Below are positions 49,041-64,000 of a stretch of 64,000 nt of DNA, in pieces (positions within the stretch are counted from its first letter, which is position 1; the number at the start of each line of letters is the position of its first letter). The notes below the pieces were generated by a model, which was not told where the DNA came from, did no database searches, and saw only the letters and a program-made list of their open reading frames with translations. The position numbers and the translations under genes are program-made. The DNA comes from Aerococcus sp. (lineage in GTDB: Bacteria; Bacillota; Bacilli; Lactobacillales; Aerococcaceae), in the NCBI GenBank assembly GCA_030528285.1, contig JAUMZE010000004.1, positions 62,001 through 126,000 on the forward strand. The letters run 5' to 3'.

Positions 49041-50254
49041 ATGAAAGACTGGCTGAAAAAAGGCTTGCTAGTGTTTGCATCCATCCTTAGCACTCGTAGC
49101 TTGCGGTAATAACCAGAAGAATGATAACGGCAGTAGTGAACAAGCAAACGCCGACCAAGTGACGAATTGGACGGAGGGTGCGGAATTACCAACAATGGAT
49201 ACGACTTCCGCCACGGTCATGACCTATACCAACGAAGGACTCTACGTGCAAGGCAAGGAGTCCGGCGAATATTACCTCGATGCGATTAAGGATGAGCCCA
49301 AAGTCGCTAAGGATGGCAAAACCTATACTTATCATCTTCGGGACGATGCGAAATGGTCTAATGGGGACCTATCGCCGCAGCGGATTTCGTCTTCGGATAG
49401 CAGTGTTTATTCGATCCTGATCAAGCCGCAAGTTTCTCTTACTTAGCGGATGGTTTGGTTGAAGGGGCGCATGACATTATCGCTGGCAAGGCGGATAAGA
49501 GCACCTTGGGCATCAAGGCGATTGACGACAAGACGCTCGAAGTCAAATACGAGAATCCGTATCCATATGCCAAGGACATTCTATCCATGAGTGCGTTCTA
49601 TCCGATCAACGAGAAATTCTACAACGATCACAAGGATAACTTCGGGATGAACGCTGATAACGCGCTCTACAACGGTCCATACGTACTCAAGGATTGGGAC
49701 GGGACCGGGTTAACCTGGAAGTTAGAGAAGAATTGATCAATACTGGGGCAAGGGCGATATCAAGGTACAAACGATCAATTACCAAGTCGTGAAGGAAGCC
49801 TCCACCCTGATGAACCTGTTTGACGCAGGTGAAGTCGATTATGGGGTGCTCTCTGGGGAATACATCCAACAGCGTGAGGGTGACGACCACTTGAAGAAAG
49901 TTGATCAAACGTCTACCTTCTTCATCAAAATGAACCAGGAACGTGACGGTAAGCCAACTGCACTCGAGAATGTGAATATGCGCCGTGCGATTGCTCAAGC
50001 AATTGACCGGGACAGCATGGTGGATGGCGTCTTGAAGAATGGTTCGAAGGTAGCTAATTATTTCGTCCCATCAGGTATCGGCAAGAATCTGTCAACTGGC
50101 CAAGACTACAGCGAAGAGAGTGGCCAGAACCACTTAGTCTATGACGTGGAAACAGCCAAGGACTCCTTCGAAAAAGGAAAATAAGAACTTGGCGTAGATC
50201 AAGTAGAAATTGGACTGATGGCAGATGACACAGAAGGCTGGAAACGGAGCGCAT
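49041..50254 (+). pseudogene. Decayed oligopeptide-binding lipoprotein gene (oppA-like)
   Basis: The remains of a second OppA. ATG at 49041 (AGAGGAGGAG upstream) opens a signal peptide, but a frameshift near 49085 precedes the lipobox ALVACGNN. Further lesions: one C missing at about 49369 (GGACCTATC where GGACCCTATC restores NGDPIAAADFVFG), then a TAG at about 49398 where W is expected, one extra T at about 49734 (KN then DQYWGKGD in the next frame), and TAA at 50182. Reading frames between lesions match the family (DDKTLEVKYENPYPYAKD; ALYNGPYVLKDWDG; MRRAIAQAIDRDSM). The sequence stops being OppA-like after WKRSA, about 380 residues in; the C-terminal third is deleted. Confidence 0.9.
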
Positions 50255-50261
50255 TACGACC

Positions 50262-51206
50262 GTTTCCTTGAACTTTATGGAGGATGCGTGGTGCAGGCTC
50301 AAGAAAAACAACGTGGCAGTGCTCTGTTTAGTGCTGTTGGTGATTATTATTGTGCCCGCATTGTTGGCGCCGGTACTTGCCACTTATGATTACGCAGAGT
50401 AGCATACGAATTATAGAAACCTACCGCCCAAAATTCCAGGGCTTGAGCAGTTGGGGATTGCGGACGGGCATGCGGTCACGAGATCTGGAGTAGAGTATGA
50501 TGCCTATGCACGCGCTCATGTACCTGAGGGGATGTATTTCTACTTAGGGACGGACAATTTGGGGCGTGATTTGTTCTCCCGGATTCTCTACGGGACACGG
50601 GTATCTCTCATTATTGGGATTGTGGCTGCGCTGTTGAACCTCTTCATCGGGGTGCCATACGGGATTGTGTCTGGCTGGATGGGTGGCCGCGTCGACAACA
50701 TCATGCAGCGCTTCCTGGAAGTCCTCTCGGGGATTCCTGACTTGGTAGTTGTGATCTTACTCCTGTTGGTTTTGCGACCAGAAATGAGTTCCATCATCAT
50801 CGCACTCGCTTTGACGGAGTGGATCACGATGGCACGCTTAGTTCGGGCCGAAAGCTTGAAGATCAAACAGGAGGAGTATATTCTCGCCACGCGCAGTTTA
50901 GGAGAATCCTCCTTCAAGATCGCATGGTGGCATATCTTACCGAATATCGTGGGGGTCGTGATCATCCAGACGATCTTCTCCATTCCATCCGCTATTTTCT
51001 TTGAAGCCTTTCTGAGTTTTATTGGACCAGGAATTCCCGCCCCACAAGTGTCACTCGGAACTTTAATTAGTGACGGATACAAGATCTTCCGCTTCTTGCC
51101 ACATTTAATGTGGTTCCCCGCGGCGGTCCTCTGCGTCATTATGATTTCGTTCAATATGTTGGTGAATGGGCTCAGGAACGCACTCGATCCACGGACGAAT
51201 GATTAG
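50262..51206 (+). pseudogene. Decayed peptide permease gene (oppC-like)
   Basis: Begins within a few bases of the end of the oppA remnant; no oppB lies between. The N-terminal OppC helix is readable (EDAWCRLKKNNVAVLCLVLL ... ATYDYAE) up to a TAG at 50400, where the family has a residue such as Q. After the stop the same frame continues: YLGTDNLGRDLFSRILYG, the ATPase-contact loop YILATRSLGESSFKIAWWHI and the end NGLRNALDPRTND. A truncated product from an internal start at 50451 is possible but would lack the first helix. The start codon region is fused to oppA. Judged non-functional. Confidence 0.85.
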
Positions 51207-51217
51207 GAGGGTGTCGC

Positions 51218-52198
51218 ATGGCTGAAAAAATATTATCCGTAAAAAATTTGAATGTCAGTTTCCCAATCTATTCAGGGGAAGTCAAAGCGATCCGTGATGT
51301 ATCATTTGATCTCCATAAAGGCGAGACACTCGCAATTGTCGGTGAATCCGGCTCCGGTAAATCCGTCACGGTGCGAAGGATTATGCGACTCTTGGCGAAT
51401 AATGCGCATTATAACCAAGGCGAGATTCTTTATCATGAGGATGCCCTCCTCAAGAAGAATGATCGACAAATGCAGGCGCAGGCGATCCGGGGCAACGACA
51501 TCGCGATGATTTTCCAAGATCCAATGACGAGTTTGAACCCGGTGATGCGGATTGGAGATCAGATTGCTGAACCGATCCGTCTGCACCAGAAAGCCACGAA
51601 GAAAGAAGCGAGAGAGCGTGCTTTGAAACTGTTAGAGGCGGTCGGCATGCCGAATCGGAAACAGCGCATGAACGACTACCTACATCAATTCTCCGGGGGA
51701 CAACGGCAGCGGATTGGGATTGCGCGAGCCTTAGCTGTTGATCCCAAGATGGTTATTGCGGACGAATCAATTTCAGTCTTGGACGTATCGATTTAAGCGC
51801 AGGTGGTCAATTTCCTCCAGTCCCTCCAACAGCAGTTCCAGTTGGCCTATCTCTTCATTGCGCACGATTTGTCGATGGTGAAATATATCAGTGATTGGAT
51901 TGGCGTCATGTACAAGGACAAGCTCGTAGAATTAGCGGAGGCGGACGAACGCTATTACCACGCCCTGCATCCTTATACGGAAAGTCTGTTGTCAGCGGTG
52001 CCATTACCGGATCCGATCTATGAGGAAAAACGCCAGCGCATCGTTTATCAGTATGAACCATTTACAGGTAAAGAAGTCAGGCTAGAAGTCGTCCCCGGAC
52101 ATTTCGTATATGCAGAGCCGGACCAATTAGACGCACTCAAAGCTAAAGAGGCGAAGAAAAATCAACAAAGTCTCGAAGAAAATCTATTAAATGTCTAA
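51218..52198 (+). pseudogene. OppD/OppF hybrid ATPase gene with nonsense codon
   Basis: ATG with AGGAGG upstream. The first 150 or so residues are OppD-like (GESGSGKSVTVRRIM; IRGNDIAMIFQDPMTSLNP; GMPNRKQRMNDYLHQFSGG). From the signature onward the sequence is OppF-like ([57 protein letters not shown]). A single ATPase of 326 codons thus joins the front of one gene to the back of the other. An in-frame TAA at 51794 (expected CAA of SIQAQV) interrupts it, and Walker B reads VIADES rather than IADEP. A terminator follows at 52256. No separate oppF remains. Confidence 0.85.
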
Positions 52199-52255
52199 TT
52201 CACCTGGTTGAACGCAGAAAGTAGTGTATAATAGGTTTTAAATTAAAAGCAACAA

Positions 52256-52328
52256 CAAGTGGCGAAGCAAAAAAGTAACCTAGACTAGTGACATCCTCTA
52301 GGGAACTTCCTTTGGCTTCGTCGCTTTT
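52256..52328 (+). terminator. Terminator after the decayed opp locus
   Basis: AAGTGGCGAAGC (about 52257-52268) pairs with GCTTCGTCGCTT (about 52314-52326), with wobbles, followed by TTTTTTG. Confidence 0.75.
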
Positions 52329-52378
52329 TTGTGTTTTTTGTAAGTTTTATCACAAGCACGCCCTGAAAGAAGGGAGTA

Positions 52379-52387
52379 TGGTACAAT
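52379..52387 (+). promoter_or_regulatory. mvaS extended -10 promoter candidate
   Basis: TGGTACAAT, TGn plus TACAAT, 44 bases before the mvaS start; no clear -35. Confidence 0.4.
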
Positions 52388-52430
52388 ACGACAGATATGA
52401 TAATGATCGATGAAAAGGAGCGATGAAAGC

Positions 52431-53609
52431 GTGAAGATAGGAATCGATAAACTGGCTTTTTACACCCCGGGATATGCGTTAGACATGACGGATTTGGCAG
52501 AGGCGCGCGGGGTGGATCCGGCGAAATTCCATCAAGGCCTCGGACAGGATGTGATGGCTGTGGCGCCACAAACACAAGATGCGGTGACTTTGGCTTTGAA
52601 TGCGGCAGAGCGTGTGCTGGACGAAGCAGACAAAAAGGCCATTGATTTGGTGATTCTGGCGACCGAGAGCGGTGTGGATCAGTCCAAGGCAGGAGCGATT
52701 TATCTCCATCACTTGTTAAATATCCAACCCTACACCCGCAGTATCGAAGTCAAAGAAGCCTGCTACAGTGGGACGTTTGGTTTGCATGCGGCGGTGGACC
52801 ATGTGAAACTCCATCCTGACAAGAAAACCCTCGTAGTAGCGAGCGATATTGCGCGTTACGGCCTCAATACATCCGGTGAGGTGACCCAGGGAGCGGGAGC
52901 CGTGGCAATTTTGATCAGTGCGGATCCTAAAATTGCAGTTGTCAATGATGATTCAGTGGCCTTGACTCGTGATATTATGGATTTCTGGCGTCCGAATTAC
53001 AGTGAGGAAGCCAAGGTGGACGGGCACTACTCCAATGAACAATATCTCGACCAGCTGGCACAAACCTGGGCCGCTTATAAAGAGCGAAATCACCACACCT
53101 TGGATGATTTTGCGGCAGTGATTTTCCATCTTCCTTATACGAAGATGGGTGTCAAAGGAATGCGGCATTTACTCGCGATGGAATCTGTCTCAGAGGAAAA
53201 AACGAAGGCACTCTGGGAGACATTGGAGGCAAGCCGGACGTATAACCGCCAAATTGGGAATATCTACACAGGGTCGCTCTATTTGAGTTTGATCAGTCTC
53301 CTTTCCAAGGCAAACGCCCTCAAAGCAGCAGATACAGTAGGCCTCTACAGTTATGGATCCGGTGCAGTGAGTGAGTTCTATTCCATTACGTTGGTTTCGG
53401 GATATCACGAACAGATCGACCAGGGAATGATTGAAAAAATGCTTTCAGACCGCAAAAAATTGACAGTGTCTGAGTATGAAGCCCTATTTGAGTGTGACTG
53501 GCCAACTGATGGCAGAACAGTTCACTACCAACCGAACCGGGATGAAACGGACTTCCGCTTGCTTGGATTTATGGATCATCAGCGTCAATACGGCAAATCA
53601 AGCGACTAA
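52431..53609 (+). CDS. mvaS: Hydroxymethylglutaryl-CoA synthase
   Basis: Condenses acetyl-CoA with acetoacetyl-CoA to HMG-CoA, first dedicated step of the mevalonate route to isoprenoids. 392 residues from the GTG at 52431, giving MKIGIDKLAFYTPGYALDM, the family start. With this numbering the catalytic triad falls at E79 (ATESG), C111 (KEACYSG) and H233 (IFHLPY), the same numbers as in the enterococcal enzyme, which supports the start. AAGGAG lies ten bases upstream. Convergent with mvaA across a shared terminator. Confidence 0.95.
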   Translation: MKIGIDKLAFYTPGYALDMTDLAEARGVDPAKFHQGLGQDVMAVAPQTQDAVTLALNAAERVLDEADKKAIDLVILATESGVDQSKAGAIYLHHLLNIQPYTRSIEVKEACYSGTFGLHAAVDHVKLHPDKKTLVVASDIARYGLNTSGEVTQGAGAVAILISADPKIAVVNDDSVALTRDIMDFWRPNYSEEAKVDGHYSNEQYLDQLAQTWAAYKERNHHTLDDFAAVIFHLPYTKMGVKGMRHLLAMESVSEEKTKALWETLEASRTYNRQIGNIYTGSLYLSLISLLSKANALKAADTVGLYSYGSGAVSEFYSITLVSGYHEQIDQGMIEKMLSDRKKLTVSEYEALFECDWPTDGRTVHYQPNRDETDFRLLGFMDHQRQYGKSSD

Positions 53610-53625
53610 AACCAATGATACAAAG

Positions 53626-53662
53626 AAACGCAGCGCCTCGCTCATAATGAGAAAAGCTGCTG
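53626..53662. terminator. Bidirectional terminator mvaS / mvaA
   Basis: AAACGCAGC (about 53628-53636) and GCTGCGTTT (about 53657-53665) with TTTTT on the plus strand and TTTGT on the minus strand. Confidence 0.8.
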
Positions 53663-53681
53663 CGTTTTTGTGTGGAGCGAT

Positions 53682-54983
53682 TTATTGATGGCGCAGGTGC
53701 TCCAGAACTTCCTGAGCTTTCCCAAGTGAAAAATCGTGGCTAGCGATGAGCTGCTCAACAACAGCGGGAATCTCGTCTGTAGTCGCGCCGACCTGAAGTG
53801 CGAGTGTGCGTGCCTGGAGGGCCATGTGTCCGGATTGAATTCCAGTAGTGACAAGGGCTTTCAAGGCGGCGAGATTCTGAGCGAGACCGACACTCGCAAT
53901 GATTCCCATCAGGCGTTTGGCTTCGGGATGGTGCAGGAGGGAGTGTGCGATTTGAGCAGTTGAGTGGACACGAATAGATCCGCCAACTGTACCGATCGGG
54001 AGTGGGAGGGTGATCTTACCTGAGAGCGTCCTCGTCTCCACATCGATCTGCCAGTGTGAGAGTCCCCGGTAGTAATTGTCCTTGGCAGCATAGGCATGGG
54101 CTCCTGCTTCGATGGCGCGCCAGTCATTCCCTGTCGCCATTACTACCGCGTCAACCCCGTTCATGATGCCTTTGTTGTGGGTGGCTGCGCGATATCGATC
54201 CAGCTGTGCGAGGCGACTTGCTTGGACAATCTGGGTCGCTACGGTTTCTCCGTTTTCTTTATCCAGTGCATCAAAGGGAATCGAAACGCTCGCACTGGCT
54301 AGGCTCGATTTCCCGTAGTTACTGAGGATAGCCATCAGTGGCGTCAAAGAGGGGGACATCTCTTGGAACTGCTGCACGAGGAAAGCTTTGAGGGATTCTA
54401 ACATCGTATTCACCATATTCGCGCCCATCGCTTCCTGGGTGTCGATATTCACATAGATCACAAAGTATTCTGCCTCGGCTTCACTCGGGAAACAGGCATA
54501 ACGAATTGATTCTGCACCGCCCCCGCGTTTGGATAAGGATGGATGGGCTTGGCTCAATACCTGGAGGAGAAGTGGTTGATGCTCATTCAACCAGTCCATC
54601 ACGAGCGGTAGCGTCAATCGATCCACCTGGGTGAAGACGATCTCTCCAATCATGGAATGTTTGGTGACCTCTGTTTTAAACCCCCCGCCCACTTTGGCCA
54701 TCTTGGCGCCGTTCGATGCGGCTGCAATCACACTCGGTTCCTCAATCGCCATGGGAATAAGGAATTCCTCGCCATCGATCACGAAATTCGTGGCCACGCC
54801 GAGCGGAATTGGATAGGTTCCAATCGCATTCTCAATCAGGCTGTCGATCGTCGTTTCAGAGAGTGGCGCAGTTTGTGTGAGCGATGTCATTTGATCAGGA
54901 GTTATTAAACCATTACGCTCCAGAATCTCACGGCGTTCGGTGATTGTTTTTTGATAGAAATGATGAAAATCAGCTGGATTCAT
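53682..54983 (-). CDS. mvaA: HMG-CoA reductase, class II
   Basis: Reduces HMG-CoA to mevalonate, second step of the pathway. 433 residues from the ATG at 54983 (GCGAGG upstream); the longer frame to 55052 crosses the promoter region. Catalytic residues: glutamate in AIEEPSVIAAAS (about 82), K271 in HNKGIMNGVDAV, D287 in TGNDWRAIEAG, H386 in SGHMALQAR. The spacing fits class II (bacterial) reductases. No other mevalonate genes are present in the window. Confidence 0.95.
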   Translation of the reverse strand: MNPADFHHFYQKTITERREILERNGLITPDQMTSLTQTAPLSETTIDSLIENAIGTYPIPLGVATNFVIDGEEFLIPMAIEEPSVIAAASNGAKMAKVGGGFKTEVTKHSMIGEIVFTQVDRLTLPLVMDWLNEHQPLLLQVLSQAHPSLSKRGGGAESIRYACFPSEAEAEYFVIYVNIDTQEAMGANMVNTMLESLKAFLVQQFQEMSPSLTPLMAILSNYGKSSLASASVSIPFDALDKENGETVATQIVQASRLAQLDRYRAATHNKGIMNGVDAVVMATGNDWRAIEAGAHAYAAKDNYYRGLSHWQIDVETRTLSGKITLPLPIGTVGGSIRVHSTAQIAHSLLHHPEAKRLMGIIASVGLAQNLAALKALVTTGIQSGHMALQARTLALQVGATTDEIPAVVEQLIASHDFSLGKAQEVLEHLRHQ

Positions 54984-55034
54984 AGTAGCCTCGCTTTCAT
55001 AGGAATGAATATCATTAACTGTATCATGGCACAT

Positions 55035-55064
55035 AAAAAGCGCCAGGATCAACCCCCAGCGCTT
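55035..55064 (-). terminator. Terminator of the small gene upstream of mvaA
   Basis: Minus strand AGCGCTGGG pairs with CCTGGCGCT (two wobbles), then TTTTTATG. It separates the small gene from mvaA. Confidence 0.7.
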
Positions 55065-55086
55065 AAAGTGATTGGACTATTATCCG

Positions 55087-55427
55087 CTAAACGGACTGAG
55101 CCATATCCTGTAAATAAAGATTGTCGTCGATAACTTGACCATCACGCAAGAAAACAAAGACCTGTCGGAAGTTGTCAAAGTCGATGCGGTTGTCGGTGCC
55201 GAAGAGTCGGGTGACCGCTTCGGTAGCGTAGAGGGGGCCAACATGGGTTTCAAATTTGTGGACATACTGTGGGAGTGCCTCATCTGCTTCATTGGAACGG
55301 AGCACAATACGATCGAACGCATGTGGGGATCCATTCTCCACCTCATTGGATGTGAGCAAAATCATATTATGAAACATATTGAGCTCTTTTAATTTATCGA
55401 TGGCTTTGTGGCTAAAAAAATCTGCAT
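55087..55427 (-). pseudogene. Small unknown gene with a frameshift in a T7 tract near its start
   Basis: A good ribosome site (GGAGGG, seven bases before ATG 55427) opens a frame that stops after 13 codons. Adding one T to the seven-T run (plus-strand A7 at 55414-55420) gives a continuous 113-residue protein starting MQIFFSHKAIDKLKELN and continuing through the long open stretch to DMAQSV. Only the 96-residue part from 55377 is open as it stands, and that has no ribosome site. Composition is charged and soluble, no membrane helix, no family recognised. Followed by its own terminator. Either a base-calling error, a slipped-strand on/off switch, or a dead gene. Confidence 0.6.
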
Positions 55428-55683
55428 GTCCAACCCTCCATATAACCTGTTAACGACTACACGACGAAGTACCACAAACCGCTAAAATGAAACTCTACTA
55501 CGCTCAATGAAAAAAATGATGCGCGGATGTTTTTTGATAGAGAAATAAGCAAAAGTTGCATAAGGAACATTCATTCTTATTGCCGCCTACTAATGTCTAT
55601 AATAATAGCATAAACTAAAGGAAAAAGCGGATAGAAATTTTTAAGATCATATACAGAAAACAAAGAAAGCTTGTGAATGGCAT

Positions 55684-55697
55684 AGAAATCGTTTACA
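55684..55697. promoter_or_regulatory. cre-like box upstream of pyrR
   Basis: AGAAATCGTTTACA matches 13 of 14 cre positions. It lies about 118 bases before pyrR in a 387-base AT-rich gap (55428-55814) that otherwise holds no gene and no clear vegetative promoter; a TAGAAT at about 55764 could be a -10. No pyr-type attenuator was recognised. Confidence 0.45.
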
Positions 55698-55814
55698 TTT
55701 TATCTATACAATGAAAGATAAGGTGGGCGTGATTGAGACCTGTTTTATCGTGTTGAGCATGCTAGAATAGGGATAATCACTCACGTTTAAAAAAGAGAAT
55801 AAGGAGAATCAGAC

Positions 55815-56354
55815 ATGGCGAAAAATCAATTACTCAGCGAAAATGATATGAAACGCGCACTCACCCGAATGACGTATGAAATGATTGAACGCAACCAAGG
55901 GACGGATAACTTGGCGATTGTGGGTATTAAGACCCGGGGAGCGAGCCTCGCGGAATGGATTCACGAACGTCTCAAGCAGCTGGAGAGCGCTGATGTACCA
56001 CTGGGATTCCTCGATGTGCGGGGATATCGCGACGATCAGGGGGACCCCGAAACAGTGAAAGACTCTAAAGAAGCCTCCACACTGCCCTTCGATGTGAGTG
56101 GTAAACACGTTTTTCTGGTGGATGATGTGCTGATGACGGGGCGGACGATCCGTGCAGCCATGGACGCCTTGGTGGATTATGGACGTCCTAGCAAGATTTC
56201 CCTCATGACGTTGATCGATCGCGGGCATCGGGAATTACCGATTCGTGCGGATATCGTTGGGAAGAATATCCCCTCCTCACATAAGGAACGTGTGCAGGTG
56301 CTTGTGGAAGCGGTCGATGGCGAGAACAGCGTATATATAGAAGAAAAAAAGTAG
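55815..56354 (+). CDS. pyrR: Pyrimidine operon attenuator / uracil phosphoribosyltransferase
   Basis: 179 residues of the PyrR family: an RNA-binding attenuation protein that senses UMP/UTP and has weak uracil phosphoribosyltransferase activity. The PRPP motif is VFLVDDVLMTGRTIRAA near residue 100, and the basic RNA-binding edge includes LVDRGHRELPIRADIVGKN-like sequence (here LIDRGHRELPIRADIVGKN). ATG follows AATAAGGAG. Unlike most Firmicutes it is not followed by uraA or pyr genes, so it acts in trans or mainly as an enzyme. A terminator follows. Confidence 0.92.
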   Translation: MAKNQLLSENDMKRALTRMTYEMIERNQGTDNLAIVGIKTRGASLAEWIHERLKQLESADVPLGFLDVRGYRDDQGDPETVKDSKEASTLPFDVSGKHVFLVDDVLMTGRTIRAAMDALVDYGRPSKISLMTLIDRGHRELPIRADIVGKNIPSSHKERVQVLVEAVDGENSVYIEEKK

Positions 56355-56432
56355 TACTCGTCTCAAAAGGGCACTGAAACAACGAATGGTTCATTGTTTA
56401 ATAGTGTCCATGAAAACATTGATTTTTCCATG

Positions 56433-56459
56433 TCCCTCTTAGTAACAAGAGGGATTTTT
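56433..56459 (+). terminator. Terminator of pyrR
   Basis: TCCCTCTT (56433-56440), six-base loop, AAGAGGGA (56447-56454), then TTTTT. Confidence 0.88.
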
Positions 56460-56470
56460 AATAGGAGTAA

Positions 56471-56499
56471 TTGAAATCGCTATCTTTTTACTCTATAAT
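56471..56499 (+). promoter_or_regulatory. Promoter of the GH101 surface protein gene
   Basis: TTGAAA (56471-56476), 17-base spacer, TATAAT (56494-56499). Predicted transcript start near 56506, leaving a 70-base leader that contains the AGGAGG before the TTG start at 56579. Confidence 0.8.
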
Positions 56500-56503
56500 G
56501 TAA

Positions 56504-62794
<6,291 letters not shown>

Positions 62795-62830
62795 TCAATC
62801 ACTCATAAGCGATTAAACCACTCTTGGTTT

Positions 62831-62862
62831 AGCGCAGTAGCCCAAAACTACTGCGCTTTTCT
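62831..62862 (+). terminator. Terminator of the GH101 gene
   Basis: AGCGCAGTAG (62831-62840), CCCAAAA loop, CTACTGCGCT (62848-62857), then TTTTCTT. Confidence 0.9.
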
Positions 62863-63013
62863 TGTTGTCAATCGATGAAGCTAAATTTAATAAAACTTGT
62901 TCAGTAATCGCTTGCATAACGAGAAAAATTTGTTAAACTTACGGTAGAAACGCAATCAATCATGCGTGATAATGCATCATTTTTATGTGAAATCAATTAA
63001 GGAGGGATCAGCA

Positions 63014-64000
63014 ATGTCGAGTCGAACATTGAGTGATTTTTTGCAGACGAATTTAGCGAATCTGCGTGATAACGGTCTATACAATGAGATTGATGAACTG
63101 GAGAGTGCGAATGGTCCAGTGATTACAATTGGTGGGCGTGAACTCATTAATATGTCGTCGAATAACTATTTAGGGTTAGCGACGAATCCCGACATGAAGG
63201 CGAAGGCCAACGCGGCAACAGATAAATATGGGGTCGGTGCTGGTGCGGTTCGGACGATCAACGGGACCATGGACGTGCACAACCAGTTAGAGAAACGGAT
63301 TGCGTCCTTCAAACATACAGAGGCAGCCATTGCGTTCCAGTCTGGGTTCAACTGCAACATGGGCGCAATTTCCGCTGTCATGGGCAAGGAAGATGCAATT
63401 CTCTCAGATGAATTGAACCATGCCTCGATTATTGATGGTTGTCGTCTGTCCGGGGCAAAGATTATCCGCGTGAAACACCAGGACATGGCAGATCTTCGTG
63501 AAAAAGCCAAGGCAGCCGTTGAGAGCAGTCAATATGGCAAGATCATGTATATTACAGATGGAGTCTTCTCCATGGATGGAGATGTGGCGAACTTACCAGA
63601 AGCCATCAAGATCGCGGAAGAATTCGATTTGATTACGTATGTGGATGATGCACATGGGTCTGGTGTGATGGGCCATGGTGCAGGAACCGTGAAACATTTC
63701 GGACTCCAAGATAAGATCGATTTCCAAATTGGAACCCTCTCCAAAGCGATCGGCGTTGTTGGTGGCTACGTCGCAGGAAAACAGGACCTCATTGACTGGC
63801 TGAAGGTGCGCGGTCGTCCGTTCCTCTTCTCCACGTCCTTGACACCAGGAGCTGCAGCTGCCGCAACGGAAGCCTTCAACATCATGGAATCCCACCCAGA
63901 AATCGTAGACAAACTTTGGGAGAATGGCGATTACTTGAAACAAGGCTTGAAAGATTTAGGTTTCAATATTGGTCATTCTGAAACCCCAATCACCCCATGT
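63014..64000 (+). CDS. kbl: Glycine C-acetyltransferase / 2-amino-3-ketobutyrate CoA ligase, 3'-truncated by window edge
   Basis: PLP enzyme of the alpha-oxoamine synthase family that splits 2-amino-3-oxobutyrate with CoA into glycine and acetyl-CoA in threonine breakdown. The frame is open from ATG 63014 (AAGGAGGGATC upstream) to the window end, 329 codons of about 395. [34 protein letters not shown] and the PLP lysine K244 in [13 protein letters not shown] are intact. The usual partner, threonine 3-dehydrogenase, is not in the window and could lie beyond 64000. 8-amino-7-oxononanoate synthase is the main alternative, but the N-terminal 40 residues fit Kbl. Confidence 0.9.
   Translation, partial: MSSRTLSDFLQTNLANLRDNGLYNEIDELESANGPVITIGGRELINMSSNNYLGLATNPDMKAKANAATDKYGVGAGAVRTINGTMDVHNQLEKRIASFKHTEAAIAFQSGFNCNMGAISAVMGKEDAILSDELNHASIIDGCRLSGAKIIRVKHQDMADLREKAKAAVESSQYGKIMYITDGVFSMDGDVANLPEAIKIAEEFDLITYVDDAHGSGVMGHGAGTVKHFGLQDKIDFQIGTLSKAIGVVGGYVAGKQDLIDWLKVRGRPFLFSTSLTPGAAAAATEAFNIMESHPEIVDKLWENGDYLKQGLKDLGFNIGHSETPITPC

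Noticed and set aside
55377-55814. PyrR-dependent attenuator before pyrR
   Set aside because: No anti-antiterminator consensus or terminator hairpin in the leader.

Overview
The window comes from a low-to-moderate GC Gram-positive of the Lactobacillales. Evidence: Shine-Dalgarno-rich genes with GTG/TTG starts, a mevalonate pathway pair (mvaS/mvaA), many PTS systems with CcpA-type cre boxes, a LicT-type antiterminator leader, and a YSIRK/LPXTG surface protein. The gene mix would suit an Aerococcaceae-like oral or mucosal commensal, but genus cannot be settled from sequence reading alone. No rRNA, tRNA, CRISPR array, insertion sequence or phage gene was seen.

Layout: (1) 1-7.1 kb, rpoB (5' end cut by the window) and rpoC. 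(2) 7.2-13.2 kb, two tandem trkA-trkH potassium uptake units of identical gene lengths, then a convergent prepilin peptidase. (3) 13.9-28.5 kb, a sugar island: a beta-glucoside PTS with 6-phospho-beta-glucosidase behind a complete RAT antiterminator, a decayed duplicate of the PTS gene end, an RpiR regulator divergent from fruK-fruBCA, a lacFEG operon whose lacE has a frameshift, and a Gat-type PTS. The lac and gat operons share a TGTTT-N5-TGTTT operator. (4) 28.5-36.1 kb, purine nucleoside salvage (add, PNP), two unknown genes (one TPR-like), an AraC regulator, alanine racemase, a small membrane protein and PepQ. (5) 36.1-42.9 kb, an intact oppDFBCA peptide importer behind a long untranslated region. 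(6) 42.9-46.9 kb, sucrose use by proton symport (cscB-like permease, scrB, scrR) with a textbook promoter/operator/cre. (7) 47-48.6 kb, a TraX-like membrane protein and rpiA. (8) 49-52.2 kb, a second opp locus in advanced decay, including an oppD/oppF hybrid gene. (9) 52.4-56.4 kb, mvaS and mvaA convergent, a small frameshifted gene, and a solitary pyrR. (10) 56.5-62.8 kb, a wall-anchored GH101 endo-alpha-N-acetylgalactosaminidase of about 2070 residues. (11) kbl, cut by the window end.

Together the genes describe a host-associated carbohydrate specialist that imports beta-glucosides, fructose, lactose/galactose-type sugars and sucrose, strips O-glycans from mucins, imports peptides and salvages purines. 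Gene loss is under way: four loci carry frameshifts, nonsense codons or fusions. The best leads for follow-up are the oppD/oppF chimera, the shared lac/gat operator, the nearly identical PTS gene fragment next to a long inverted repeat, and the tandem trkAH duplication. I found no clear new defence or biosynthetic system.
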